The notes under the pieces: generated by a model
What the model saw: the letters and a program-made list of their open reading frames with translations, nothing else
Told to the model about the DNA's origin: nothing
The model's database searches: none
From: Paeniglutamicibacter psychrophenolicus
GTDB lineage: Bacteria; Actinomycetota; Actinomycetes; Actinomycetales; Micrococcaceae
Length of the DNA stretch: 64,000 bases
Direction of reading: 5' to 3'
Assembly (NCBI RefSeq): GCF_030812255.1
Contig: NZ_JAUSSH010000015.1
Coordinates: forward strand, 47,253 to 111,252
Translations under genes and position numbers: made by a program
Shown: positions 24,481-32,724 of the stretch, piece by piece
How the letters are laid out: every line of letters starts with the position of its first letter
Position numbering within the stretch: position 1 is the stretch's first letter

Positions 24481-26895
24481 CTAGATGCCGTGCCCGGCCA
24501 GCGGGTTGGCCAGGATTCCGGCGTGGATCAGCCCGCCGGACTGGTCGGTGAGATCCAGCATCTGGCGGTTGTTGCGCAGCTGCAACCGGTTCAGGCAGGA
24601 AAGCTCGAAGTCCTCGGCAAAGAGGTCCAGCGCATCGAACACCGCGGCCGTCTCCGGGTTCCGGTTGCGGTAGGCGAGCAACCGGTCCGCGGCGGTCTCC
24701 CAGAACTCCTCCTCGCTGCAGATCCCCTCGCGCGCCAGCAACGGCGCCAGGAAGCGCAGGAAGCAGTCGACGATGTCGGTGAAGACCACCAGCCGGCGCT
24801 CGGCGTCCGGGACCGCGGCACGGATCCGCTCGACCTCGGGCGGCAACGCCAGCCGGTCCCCGAGCACCGCGATCTCCTCGGCCAGGTCCTTGTGCAGCAC
24901 CTTCACCGGGACCGAATCCTGAAGCACCAGGATGACGTTTTCCCCGTGCGGCATGAACGCCAGGTCGTATCGGCACAGGACATGCACCAGCGGAACCAGG
25001 TACGCGTCGAAGTAGCGGGCCAGCCAGTCGGTGGCCGCGAGCCCCGAGCGGCGGATGTGCGCGGCGGCCAGCGAGGCGCCGGCTGAATCCACGTGCAGCA
25101 GCGAGGCCATGGTGGCCAGCTGCTGCCCGGGCGCGATCGACCCGGCGGGGGACTCGCGCCAGAGCGCGGCCAGCATCTTGCGCTGCGGGGCATCGGGACC
25201 GGCGGCCTCGTAGAGCGGGTTGGCGTAGCCGACCGCGGCGATCTCGCGCAGCAGCCCTACATTGCTCCGCTGCAGCTCCTCGTCGTCCTCGAAGATCGAG
25301 GTGAGCCACGCGTTGATGGCCGGGGTGCCTTCCATGTAGGCCGCCGAGAGCCCGCGCATGAAGCCCATGTTCAGCACCGACAGAGCGGTCTTCACGTAGT
25401 GGCGGGTCGGTGCACTGCGGTTGAAGAAGGTGCGGATCGACTGCTGCGGCTGGTAGAGGTCCGCCCCGGCGCCCAGGTGCACCAGGTGCCCGCTGGCGAC
25501 ATCCCCGGCGAAACCGACGGAGAGCTTGTGCTCCCACTGCCAGGGATGGACCGGGATGAGCACGAAGTCCTCCGGATCCAGGCCGCTTGATGCGCAGGCC
25601 TCGGCGATCCGTGCCCGGAAGCACGCCAGCTGCCGGGGACCGAGCTCGCCCTGCAGCAGGGTCTCGATATCCAGCCCGGGCAGCGTGCTGTAGCGGGCGC
25701 GGGAGCCGTGCGCGGCAAGCCATTGCAGGGCCAGGGCCGCCCCGGTCTCCGGGGCGTGGTCGAGGTAGTCGGTGGCGCCCAGGCCCAGGTGGCCGTTGTT
25801 GGCCACGAAGCACGGGTGCCCCTCGGTCATCGCGGCCTCGGTGCGCTGGAAGTCGGCGACGGCGTCCCCGGTCCCGGCGGCCAGCTCTGCCGCGCTCGCC
25901 GTGGAGTGCAGCTGCTTGTAGCAGTGCCCGGCCAGGGTGCTGGTGATTTCCTCGAGGTACACCGGCAGCTGGGCGTCGGGCATCCCCAGGGTGTCGCGGA
26001 AGGCCAGCACGAAGCCGGCGGCGTCGGGGGCCGCCGCTTCCCCGTTGACGGTGGCTTCCAGCGAATCCGGGTCGATGACCCAGTGCTCCAGGGCATGAAC
26101 GGTCGCGGAAAAGCGGTATTCGTGGGTTCCGGTGCCCACCGACCAGCCGCCTTCCACGGGCACGGGGGCCAGCAGCCGCTCGTGGGTGAACTCGGCGATC
26201 GCCTTGGCCAGCAGGTGGCGGTTGGCGTTCTCCCAGCGGCCGGGGGACAGGTGCACGGCGGCGCTCGCGGGGCGGCCAGTCGCCGCGGCGAAGTCCGCCC
26301 GGGTGCAGATCGAGAGCAGCGCGGTCTTGGCCGGGGTGTCGTCCCCGGCCGGCAGTTCGATCCGGCCGGCGGGGCGGAAACCCAGCCGGGAGTTCAGCGA
26401 GTGGATCGCGGTGTTCGCGGCGTCGGGCTCGACCACGATCCGCAGCACCGCCGGATCCGCGAAGAGGTGGGCGAGCGCGGCCTCCATGGCCGCGGCGCTG
26501 AAGCCCGGCAGGGCCCTGCCGTCCCCGGGACCGGCGAGCAGCAGGTGCATGCCGGTGTCGCCGTGCCGGTGGGCGTAGCGGCCGGCCAGCGCCGAGTGCT
26601 CCGGGGCGTAGTGCTCGAGCAGGAACATCGGTTCCGGGTCGGCCGCACCGCGCGGGGCGGGCAGCAGGCCCAGCAGCACGTGGTGGTGCGCCGAGGCATC
26701 GAGCTGCCCATAGGCGGCGCGGACCTCGGGGACGGTCGTGCCGATCATGTCCCAGTAGCGGGCCCGCTCGGTGTTCACCCATCCGTGCAGCAGCCCGGCG
26801 TCGGTTCCCGGGTCGAAGCGGCGGAAGGTGAAGTCGGCGGCGGCCGGCGCGGTGCGGCGGGCCGGGGGAAGGACGATGGCGGGCGTGAAAATCAT
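24481..26895 (-). CDS. Fused N-acyltransferase / NIS siderophore synthetase (DesC-DesD-like)
   Basis: An 804-residue two-domain enzyme. Residues about 20-200 form a GNAT acyltransferase of the IucB/RhbD/DesC type (FRRFDPGTDAGLLHGWVN; HLLLAGPGDG; LNSRLGFRPAGRIELP) that would acylate N-hydroxycadaverine or N-hydroxylysine. Residues about 215-790 form an IucA/IucC synthetase with GHPCFVANNGHLGLG, IPVHPWQWEHKL and FMPHGENVILVLQD, which joins acyl-hydroxamate units using ATP. The two activities are separate proteins (DesC, DesD) in Streptomyces. The start overlaps the hydroxylase stop by 4 nt. It completes a desA-desB-desCD operon, most likely making a desferrioxamine-type hydroxamate. Confidence 0.9.
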   Translation of the reverse strand: MIFTPAIVLPPARRTAPAAADFTFRRFDPGTDAGLLHGWVNTERARYWDMIGTTVPEVRAAYGQLDASAHHHVLLGLLPAPRGAADPEPMFLLEHYAPEHSALAGRYAHRHGDTGMHLLLAGPGDGRALPGFSAAAMEAALAHLFADPAVLRIVVEPDAANTAIHSLNSRLGFRPAGRIELPAGDDTPAKTALLSICTRADFAAATGRPASAAVHLSPGRWENANRHLLAKAIAEFTHERLLAPVPVEGGWSVGTGTHEYRFSATVHALEHWVIDPDSLEATVNGEAAAPDAAGFVLAFRDTLGMPDAQLPVYLEEITSTLAGHCYKQLHSTASAAELAAGTGDAVADFQRTEAAMTEGHPCFVANNGHLGLGATDYLDHAPETGAALALQWLAAHGSRARYSTLPGLDIETLLQGELGPRQLACFRARIAEACASSGLDPEDFVLIPVHPWQWEHKLSVGFAGDVASGHLVHLGAGADLYQPQQSIRTFFNRSAPTRHYVKTALSVLNMGFMRGLSAAYMEGTPAINAWLTSIFEDDEELQRSNVGLLREIAAVGYANPLYEAAGPDAPQRKMLAALWRESPAGSIAPGQQLATMASLLHVDSAGASLAAAHIRRSGLAATDWLARYFDAYLVPLVHVLCRYDLAFMPHGENVILVLQDSVPVKVLHKDLAEEIAVLGDRLALPPEVERIRAAVPDAERRLVVFTDIVDCFLRFLAPLLAREGICSEEEFWETAADRLLAYRNRNPETAAVFDALDLFAEDFELSCLNRLQLRNNRQMLDLTDQSGGLIHAGILANPLAGHGI

Positions 26896-28226
26896 GCGTG
26901 GGCTCCTTCGAGCGTGGGGGATGGCGATGTGGGGGCGGCGGCGGGGCTGCCGAAGGACTGGAACCCGATGCGTTTTTCCACCGCGTAGTGCTCGTACCCC
27001 AGGATCCGGTTGATGATCACGGAGTTGCGGTACGCGCCCATGCCCAGGTCGGGCGCGGTGAAGCCGTGGGTGTGCAGTTCGGCGTTCTGCACCAGCACGT
27101 CGCCGTCGTTGCTGACCGCGTAGCTCCGGTCAACATCCAGCCGGCCGTCGGCCAATCGGTTGATGCGTTCCCCGAGCCCGGCCAGGAACCCCGGCTCGCG
27201 GTAGGCGTAGCCGGTGGCCAGCACCAGGGTGTCGGCCACCGCGGAGAACTCCCCGCCGTCGTCCTGGTTGCGCAGGCGCAGCTCCAGGGCTCCCTCGCGG
27301 TGCTCGATGCCCTGCAGGGCGGTGGCCGCGCGCAGGGTGACCGGGGCGTGCCCGGAGACCTGGCGCCGGTAGAGCAGCTCGTGGATCTCGTCGATCAAAT
27401 CGGCGTTGATGCCCTTGTACAGGCCCTTCTGGCTGGCCGAGAGCGCGTCGCGGGTGCCCTGCGGCAACCCGTGGAAGTGGTCGATGTATTCCGGTGAGGT
27501 CATCTCCAGGGTCAGCTTCGTGTATTCGAGCGGGAAGAAGCGCGCTGAGCGGGTCACCCATTCAAGGTGTTGGTCGGGGCGCAGCGAAGCGAGCAGGTCG
27601 GCGAAGACTTCCGCGGCGCTCTGTCCGCTGCCCACCACCGCGATGCGGGAGCCCGCGGCGATCGCTGCGCGGGCGGGGCGGTAGCCGCTGCTGTGCACCG
27701 CGGCCCCGGTTCCCAGCACGCATTCGGGGACGGAATCGGGCACGTGCGGGGTGGTGCCGGTGCCGAGCACCAGGCGGCGGGTGCGCACGGTGGACACGCC
27801 GTCGCCTGTGTGCACGGCGAGCTCGTACAGGCCGTTCACGTGGCGCGCCGCGGCAACGTGCGCACCGAAGCGGACCGAGTCCAGCCGCTTGGCCGCCCAG
27901 CGCAGGTAGTTGTTGTACTCCTCGCGCAGCGGGTAGAAGTTCTCGCGGATGTAGAACGGGTAGAGGCGTCCGGTGTCCTTGAGGTGGTTCAGGAACGAGA
28001 GCGGGTGGGCGGGATCGGCCATGGTGACCAGGTCGGCCATGAAGGGAACCTGCAGGTGGGTGCCCTCGAGCATCATCCCCGGGTGCCAGGCGAATTCCTC
28101 TGCGCGCTCAAGCACCAGCACCTCGAGTCCCGGCGCGGTCTCCGCCAGCGCGGCGAAGCCGAGGTTGAACGGGCCGGCGCCGATGCCCACGGCATCCCAG
28201 ATGCGATCGTGAAGCGGCGCACTCAC
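26892..28226 (-). CDS. Lysine/cadaverine N-hydroxylase (DesB-like)
   Basis: A 444-residue flavin-dependent N-monooxygenase of the IucD/SidA/DesB family. GIGAGPFNLGFAALAE near the start binds FAD, VVGSGQSAAEVFADLL (about 200) binds NADPH, and LVLATGYAYREPGF (about 350) is the conserved ATGY motif. It hydroxylates the terminal amine of cadaverine or lysine using O2. The first gene of the operon is a decarboxylase, so cadaverine is the likelier substrate. Both ends overlap neighbouring genes by 4 nt, indicating tight translational coupling. Confidence 0.92.
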   Translation of the reverse strand: MSAPLHDRIWDAVGIGAGPFNLGFAALAETAPGLEVLVLERAEEFAWHPGMMLEGTHLQVPFMADLVTMADPAHPLSFLNHLKDTGRLYPFYIRENFYPLREEYNNYLRWAAKRLDSVRFGAHVAAARHVNGLYELAVHTGDGVSTVRTRRLVLGTGTTPHVPDSVPECVLGTGAAVHSSGYRPARAAIAAGSRIAVVGSGQSAAEVFADLLASLRPDQHLEWVTRSARFFPLEYTKLTLEMTSPEYIDHFHGLPQGTRDALSASQKGLYKGINADLIDEIHELLYRRQVSGHAPVTLRAATALQGIEHREGALELRLRNQDDGGEFSAVADTLVLATGYAYREPGFLAGLGERINRLADGRLDVDRSYAVSNDGDVLVQNAELHTHGFTAPDLGMGAYRNSVIINRILGYEHYAVEKRIGFQSFGSPAAAPTSPSPTLEGAHA

Positions 28227-29743
28227 GCTGCAGCCATCCCGGTGCGCATCTGGCAGATCGCCCGGCCGTGGGACACCACGGCATCGAGGATTCCCGCGAC
28301 GTCCCCGTGCGTGGTGTTCGGGTTCAGAAGTGTCAGTTTCAGGTGGCGCACCCCGTCGACGGTGGTGGCGGCGACCATGGCCGCCCCGGAGTCGTAGAGC
28401 GCGGTGCGGATGGCGTTGGCCAGTGGCTCGGTCGCGGTGTCCGTGGCGGGTTCGGGGCCCGGCGGCACATAGCGGAAGACCACTGTGCTCAATTGCACCT
28501 CGGCGGTGAGCTCGAGCTCGGGGTGCGCATGGACCATCGCGGCGGCGGCGGCCGCGAGGTCCATGACCGAGTCAAACATCTGCCCGATCGCCTCGGTGCC
28601 TAGCGCGCGCAGCGTCACCCAGAGCTTGAGGGCGTCGAAGCGGCGGGTGGTGGCCAGGGACTTGTCGACCTGGTTGGGGGTGCGCCCGACCTCGGCGGCG
28701 GGGTTCAGGTACTCGGCGTGGTGCGAAACCAGCGCGAGGGCGGCCCGGTTGCGGACCAGGATTGCGCTGGAGCCGATGGGCTGGAAGAAGGACTTGTGGA
28801 AGTCGACTGTCACCGAATCGGCTGCCTCGATCCCGGCGAGCATCCCGCGGTGGCGCGCCGAGGCCAGCAGCCCGCAACCGTAGGCGGCGTCGACGTGGAA
28901 CCAGGCCCCGTGCTCGGAGGCCAGGGAGCCGACGGACCCCAGTGGGTCGATGGAGCCGAAGTCGGTGGTCCCCGCGGTGGCCACGATGGCCATGGCGCGC
29001 AGCCCGGCCGCACGGTCCTTCTCCAGCGAGTGCCGCAGGGCGGAGACATCCATCCGGTGGAGCGCGTCGCACTCGATGGCAACGACGGCCTCGGCGCCCA
29101 GCCCCAGCAGGGACGCGGAGGTGGAGATGCTGAAGTGGCTGTCGGCGGAGGCGTAGATGCGCAGACCCGCCAGGCGTTCGGGCAGCGAGCCGGTGGCCCC
29201 TGCCACCGCGGTGTTGCGGGCCAGCAGCAGGGCCTGGAGGTTCGAGGCGGTGCCGCCGCTGGTGAACACGCCGTCGGCTTCCGGACCCAGCCCGGCCATG
29301 CCGGCGGCCCAATCGATGAGCCGTTGTTCGATGAGCGTGGCGCCGGCGCTCTGGTCCCAGGTGTCCATCGAGGTGTTGACCGTGGTGACCAGGGCCTCGG
29401 CGGCAATTGCGGGCAGGGCGACCGGGCAGTTCAGGTGGGCGGCGTAGCGCGGATGGTGGAAGTAGACCGCATCTCGCAGGTACAGCTCGGTGGCCTCCGC
29501 CAGGGCGGCGGCCGTGCTGCCCAGCGGTGTGCGCAGGTCCACGGCGTCGAGCCGGGCGCGCAGGGCTTCCGGGCGGGGCCCGGTGGTGGGGCCCGTCGCG
29601 GCGGCAATCGATCGGGCAGCGAGCCGGGCTGCGGAGGCGAATTCCTCGGCCATTCTTTCGGCGGTTTCGCTGGTGAGCAATTGCCCGGCAGCAAGGTCGG
29701 CAGGGGAGGACAGTGGTTGCGCCAGTTGACGTTGGGGCGTCAT
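28223..29743 (-). CDS. PLP-dependent lysine decarboxylase (DesA-like)
   Basis: A 506-residue group II pyridoxal-phosphate decarboxylase. The PLP-binding lysine lies in TVDFHKSFFQP near residue 315, preceded by WFHVDAAYGCG, and GVFTSGGTASNLQALL holds the phosphate-binding loop. In siderophore operons this type (DesA) makes cadaverine from lysine. Related DABA decarboxylases exist, but the downstream hydroxylase and NIS synthetase point to cadaverine. It is the first gene of the operon, with an iron box about 40 nt upstream of its ATG, so it should be expressed under iron limitation. Confidence 0.9.
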   Translation of the reverse strand: MTPQRQLAQPLSSPADLAAGQLLTSETAERMAEEFASAARLAARSIAAATGPTTGPRPEALRARLDAVDLRTPLGSTAAALAEATELYLRDAVYFHHPRYAAHLNCPVALPAIAAEALVTTVNTSMDTWDQSAGATLIEQRLIDWAAGMAGLGPEADGVFTSGGTASNLQALLLARNTAVAGATGSLPERLAGLRIYASADSHFSISTSASLLGLGAEAVVAIECDALHRMDVSALRHSLEKDRAAGLRAMAIVATAGTTDFGSIDPLGSVGSLASEHGAWFHVDAAYGCGLLASARHRGMLAGIEAADSVTVDFHKSFFQPIGSSAILVRNRAALALVSHHAEYLNPAAEVGRTPNQVDKSLATTRRFDALKLWVTLRALGTEAIGQMFDSVMDLAAAAAAMVHAHPELELTAEVQLSTVVFRYVPPGPEPATDTATEPLANAIRTALYDSGAAMVAATTVDGVRHLKLTLLNPNTTHGDVAGILDAVVSHGRAICQMRTGMAAA

Positions 29744-30089
29744 GAGGCTCCTTCAATATTGGGGACTGCCACGATGCGAGATGGAAAGGTTATGCTTACC
29801 TAACTCGTGACCAGATATTAAAGACACAGGCGCGGGGGCTAATACAACTTAAGTTCAACGAACAACCAAAAAGCCCATGTCGGACGGCGCAAAGTGGCCG
29901 CCGTGTTTTTGCGTGCCCGGAAATGACCGGAGGACGCCGATTGCCGGGTGTAACAATTCGCAAGGATCCATGGAAGATGCCGGGTGTGGACAGCGCGGGC
30001 GGCGTCGGGCAGCGGCCCCTTCAAGGGTTGCGCGTGTCCACCATGGTTGGAAGGCGCGCCCGGAGATCGGATGCGGTCTTGGGGGTTCT
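29744..30089. other. 346-nt promoter region of the siderophore operon
   Basis: The first 90 nt upstream of the decarboxylase hold the iron box and an A/T-rich promoter segment. A 10-bp palindrome aacttaagtt lies at about 29846-29855. The rest (about 29880-30089) shows no gene and lies downstream of lipoprotein copy 5. Confidence 0.5.
29785..29803 (-). promoter_or_regulatory. IdeR/DmdR/DtxR iron box of the siderophore operon
   Basis: On the minus strand this reads ttaggtaagcataaccttt. It matches the actinobacterial iron-box consensus TTAGGTTAGGCTAACCTAA at 14 of 19 positions, including both TTAGGT and AACCT half-sites. It lies about 40 nt before the decarboxylase start, so Fe(II)-loaded IdeR/DmdR should repress the operon. 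Confidence 0.85.
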
Positions 30090-30683
30090 TCAGTCCTCGT
30101 GCGTTCCGGTGTAGGCAACCACGCTGAGCACCATGTCGGATTCACCCTCGAAGCGGACCTGTATCTGCCCGGCTTCCTGGGTTTCCCGCAGGCCGGTACG
30201 CATGCCGCTGGGACCCCCGGAACCGCATGAGCCCATGCTGCTGCCGCCTGTTTCCCGCCCATTGCCGTCGATGACCGAGAAAGCGTGCGGTACGGACCTT
30301 GAACAGGTCAATTCAACGCTTATGCGGTCGCTGGTGAGATTGCGGGGCAGTTCAAAGTCCATGCTGGATGAGAAGCGTTCGGCCAGCACCACGTGCTCGC
30401 TGCCCGGTTCGCCATCGTCGAGCGGGTGCAGGCCCTGCTGGATCTGGTGGGCGGCCATGGAAGGCGGCAGCTGCGAGATTCGCTTTTTCAGTCCGTCCGC
30501 GGAATACGGCTGCAGGGGCACTGGTGTTTCGGTCAGTTGGATGGGCAGCGGGTGGGCATCGTGGCTTCCTCCGCTCGAGGAGGAAGGTTCCGGGGCATCG
30601 TTGTTCCCGTCAATCGGCACGCAGGCCGTCAACAGCAGCGCCAGCCCGGCCAGAGTCGCAACCACCACCGAAAAACGGTTCAT
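30090..30683 (-). CDS. Small lipoprotein, C-X25-C family (copy 5)
   Basis: A 197-residue predicted lipoprotein with signal peptide MNRFSVVVATLAGLALLLTA and lipobox Cys21, followed by VPIDGN and a Ser/Pro-rich linker. The conserved core has VPLQPYSADGLKKRISQLP, PSMAAHQIQQG, GEPGSEHVVLAERF, then TCSRS and GSCGSG with 25 intervening residues. It is close in sequence to copies 2 and 6. TAGGGT lies exactly 6 nt before the ATG, so leaderless translation is likely. It sits directly upstream of the siderophore operon on the same strand but has its own promoter. Confidence 0.8.
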   Translation of the reverse strand: MNRFSVVVATLAGLALLLTACVPIDGNNDAPEPSSSSGGSHDAHPLPIQLTETPVPLQPYSADGLKKRISQLPPSMAAHQIQQGLHPLDDGEPGSEHVVLAERFSSSMDFELPRNLTSDRISVELTCSRSVPHAFSVIDGNGRETGGSSMGSCGSGGPSGMRTGLRETQEAGQIQVRFEGESDMVLSVVAYTGTHED

Positions 30684-30689
30684 GACCTG

Positions 30690-30695
30690 ACCCTA
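30690..30695 (-). promoter_or_regulatory. -10 element for lipoprotein copy 5
   Basis: TAGGGT on the minus strand with exactly 6 nt (caggtc) before the ATG at 30683. Confidence 0.6.
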
Positions 30696-30752
30696 TACGC
30701 ATGCCTCGGCGTGCGGACGGTTTATCGGGTTCGATCCCGCATCATTCGGGGT

Positions 30753-31346
30753 TCACTGCCCTTCAATGCGCGTGAAGGTCACGACGCTGAGTTCCATCCC
30801 GGATTCCCGGTCAAAGGCGAGTTGCACCTGGCCCAGCTGGGGGTTGCCCCTGATGCCGAACCCAAAGCCGTTGGGCCCGCCGGGCGAACATTCCGATGAC
30901 GAGCCGCCGCCCAGCGGGGCCCCGTCGATGTCGAAGAGCATGACCTCGAAGCCGATGCCCTTTGAGCAGGCCACCTCGATGAGGACCATGTCGCCCGAGT
31001 TTTCCCGGGGCAGTGCAAAACGGCTGCTTGCGGTCAATTGCTCCGCCAGGAGCACCAGTTCGCTGCCCGGCACTCCATGGTCGATGGGGTGCGAGCCCTG
31101 TTGGATCTGGGGTGCGGCCATCGAGTGCGGCAGCTTGGAGATCCGCTGGTCGAGGTCGATGGTGCTGTATTCCTGCAGCGGCAGATCCCCACGCGGCGCT
31201 TCAACGGACGGCACATGGGTGTCGCCGGTGGAGCGCGTGGATTCGTCGGGTGTCGGGACGGAGGTGTTCCCATCAATCGGCACGCAGGCCGCCAGCAAGA
31301 GGCCAAGGCCGGCCAATGCTGCGATCAATCCCGAAAAACGCTTCAT
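30753..31346 (-). CDS. Small lipoprotein, C-X25-C family (copy 6)
   Basis: A 197-residue predicted lipoprotein, signal peptide MKRFSGLIAALAGLGLLLAA, lipobox Cys21 followed by VPIDGN as in copy 5. The core LPLQEYSTIDLDQRISKLP, HSMAAPQIQQG, GVPGSELVLLAEQL and the pair ACSKG..SECSP (25 residues apart) match the family. The end has the same beta-strand pattern (QLGQVQLAF, MELSVVTF). TAAGGT lies exactly 6 nt before the ATG. It is the first gene of the minus-strand lipoprotein/siderophore block and divergent from the epimerase-like gene. Confidence 0.8.
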   Translation of the reverse strand: MKRFSGLIAALAGLGLLLAACVPIDGNTSVPTPDESTRSTGDTHVPSVEAPRGDLPLQEYSTIDLDQRISKLPHSMAAPQIQQGSHPIDHGVPGSELVLLAEQLTASSRFALPRENSGDMVLIEVACSKGIGFEVMLFDIDGAPLGGGSSSECSPGGPNGFGFGIRGNPQLGQVQLAFDRESGMELSVVTFTRIEGQ

Positions 31347-31352
31347 GGCCTC

Positions 31353-31358
31353 ACCTTA
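31353..31358 (-). promoter_or_regulatory. -10 element for lipoprotein copy 6
   Basis: TAAGGT on the minus strand with exactly 6 nt (gaggcc) before the ATG at 31346. The GAGG in that spacer could also serve as a weak ribosome site if the start point lies further upstream. Confidence 0.55.
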
Positions 31359-31486
31359 TCTGCGCCGCCCGGTACCCGCTCGTTTCGGCAACCGAAGCTT
31401 GCAATGTGTCGGATTCCGTCGGGGCGTTCCTACGCCAAGAACGAAGTGGCCTTGCCGCTGGACCGGGCACGATGTTGGCTCGAGGC

Positions 31487-32530
31487 ATGAAACAAATACT
31501 GTTGCTGGGCGGGACCGGGTGGCTGGGACAAACGCTTTCCCGCCAAGTGCTGGATCGCGGACATGCGGTGACCGCGCTGGCCCGCGGCACCAAGCCTTTT
31601 GCCCCTGGTGTCAGCACCGTGATCGCCGATCGCCAAGCACCTGACGCCTACGGACAGGTGGCGGGCCGGGACTGGGACCTGGTCATCGAGCTCACCGACA
31701 GGCCGCGTTTCGCCCGGGAGGCGGTGCAGCGCCTGGGCGGCGTCGCCGGGAACTGGGTCTTCGTATCCTCGTGTTCGGCCTATGCCCTGCAGTCCGAGCC
31801 CGGCGCCGACGAAACGGCGGCGATCCTGGAACCGCTTCCCGAGTCCGAGGACGGGGTGAGCGCGGATTTCGGGCGGGCCAAGGCGGCCTGCGAGCTGGTG
31901 ACCATTCAATCGCGCCAGGGGAAGGCGCTGGTGGTACGTCCGGGGCTGATCGGCGGTCCGGGGGACCCGAGCGGCCGCAGCAGCTACTGGCCGCTGCGCT
32001 TTGCCGATCCCCGGGAACCGGTTTTGGTTCCGTGGGCCCCCGAGGGGCAGGCCCATGTGCAGGTCATCGATGTGAGAGACCTTGCCGCATTCATCATGGA
32101 GGCGGGAATCGCCGGTGAACACGGCCCCGTCAATGCCGTGGGGCGGGTGCACGAGCTGGGGGAAGCCTTGCATCTCGCGCAATGGGCGGCACAACGGGTC
32201 GATCTTTCGCGAGCGGCACCCGTGCGGGAGGCCACTTGCGTGCGCTACGGGGTGGAGCACATGGGCCTGGACGGCGTGAATCCCTGGGCCGGCCCCAAAT
32301 CGCTTCCGCTGGTCCTTCCCGAGGGCAGCGGGTACGCGGGTTTCGCCCGGCGCTCCGACGCCCGTGCAACGGCTGCCGGGTTGCACCGCAGGAGCCTGGG
32401 CGAGACTTTCGAAGACATCGTGCGGCACGCTGGCGTCAGCGGAACCGGGATGCTGCCCTCCGGGCTCAGCGCCGCGGAGGAAACCGCCGTGCTGGAGGCC
32501 GTGCGGAAGCGCGGCGGTGCCTCCGGTTGA
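31487..32530 (+). CDS. NAD-dependent epimerase/reductase-like protein (extended SDR)
   Basis: A 347-residue Rossmann-fold protein. ILLLGGTGWLGQTL near the N-terminus is the GxxGxxG dinucleotide-binding loop. WVFVSSCSAYAL carries the position of the SDR catalytic Ser/Thr, but the usual YxxxK appears altered to FGRAKAACE, so catalysis is uncertain. VVRPGLIGGPGD and HVQVIDVRDLAAFIMEA follow the pattern of isoflavone reductase/epimerase-like proteins. The ATG at 31487 is used. An in-frame ATG five codons upstream (31472) is equally possible. It is divergent from lipoprotein copy 6. The substrate is unknown. Confidence 0.75.
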   Translation: MKQILLLGGTGWLGQTLSRQVLDRGHAVTALARGTKPFAPGVSTVIADRQAPDAYGQVAGRDWDLVIELTDRPRFAREAVQRLGGVAGNWVFVSSCSAYALQSEPGADETAAILEPLPESEDGVSADFGRAKAACELVTIQSRQGKALVVRPGLIGGPGDPSGRSSYWPLRFADPREPVLVPWAPEGQAHVQVIDVRDLAAFIMEAGIAGEHGPVNAVGRVHELGEALHLAQWAAQRVDLSRAAPVREATCVRYGVEHMGLDGVNPWAGPKSLPLVLPEGSGYAGFARRSDARATAAGLHRRSLGETFEDIVRHAGVSGTGMLPSGLSAAEETAVLEAVRKRGGASG

Positions 32531-32568
32531 CATCCGGCATCCGCGGCCCGCAGGATTGAAGGGTCCCA

Positions 32569-32616
32569 TTGCCTACGAACGGACCTGACGTGCTCCTGGT
32601 TCTCGCCTTCGCCTAA
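32569..32616 (+). CDS. Possible leader peptide upstream of the ABC-F gene
   Basis: A short frame TTG..TAA gives 15 residues ending DVLLVLAFA. AAGGG lies 5 nt before the TTG. A GTG at 32590 gives the 8-residue form. Two small hairpins lie between its stop and the ABC-F start (ccccg/cgggg about 32664-32678, gtgcg/cgcac about 32690-32710). Hydrophobic leader peptides that stall ribosomes and control attenuation are known for antibiotic-resistance ABC-F genes. Translation of this one is unproven. Confidence 0.3.
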   Translation: MPTNGPDVLLVLAFA

Positions 32617-32724
32617 TCCGCGCCAAGGGAAACCCGCCTGCCCGCTCCGCCCCCGCATTCCGGGGAAGCCTGGAGCCGCCAGTGCGGAAGTTTCGGCGCA
32701 CCCTTCGTCGAAACGAGCACCACC

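Noticed and set aside
23741..26782. A 1013-codon minus-strand frame across the NIS synthetase and lipoprotein copy 4
   Set aside because: Only its final part (from 24313) is real coding sequence. The rest is an Arg/Gly/Pro-rich shadow of the siderophore synthetase in another frame.
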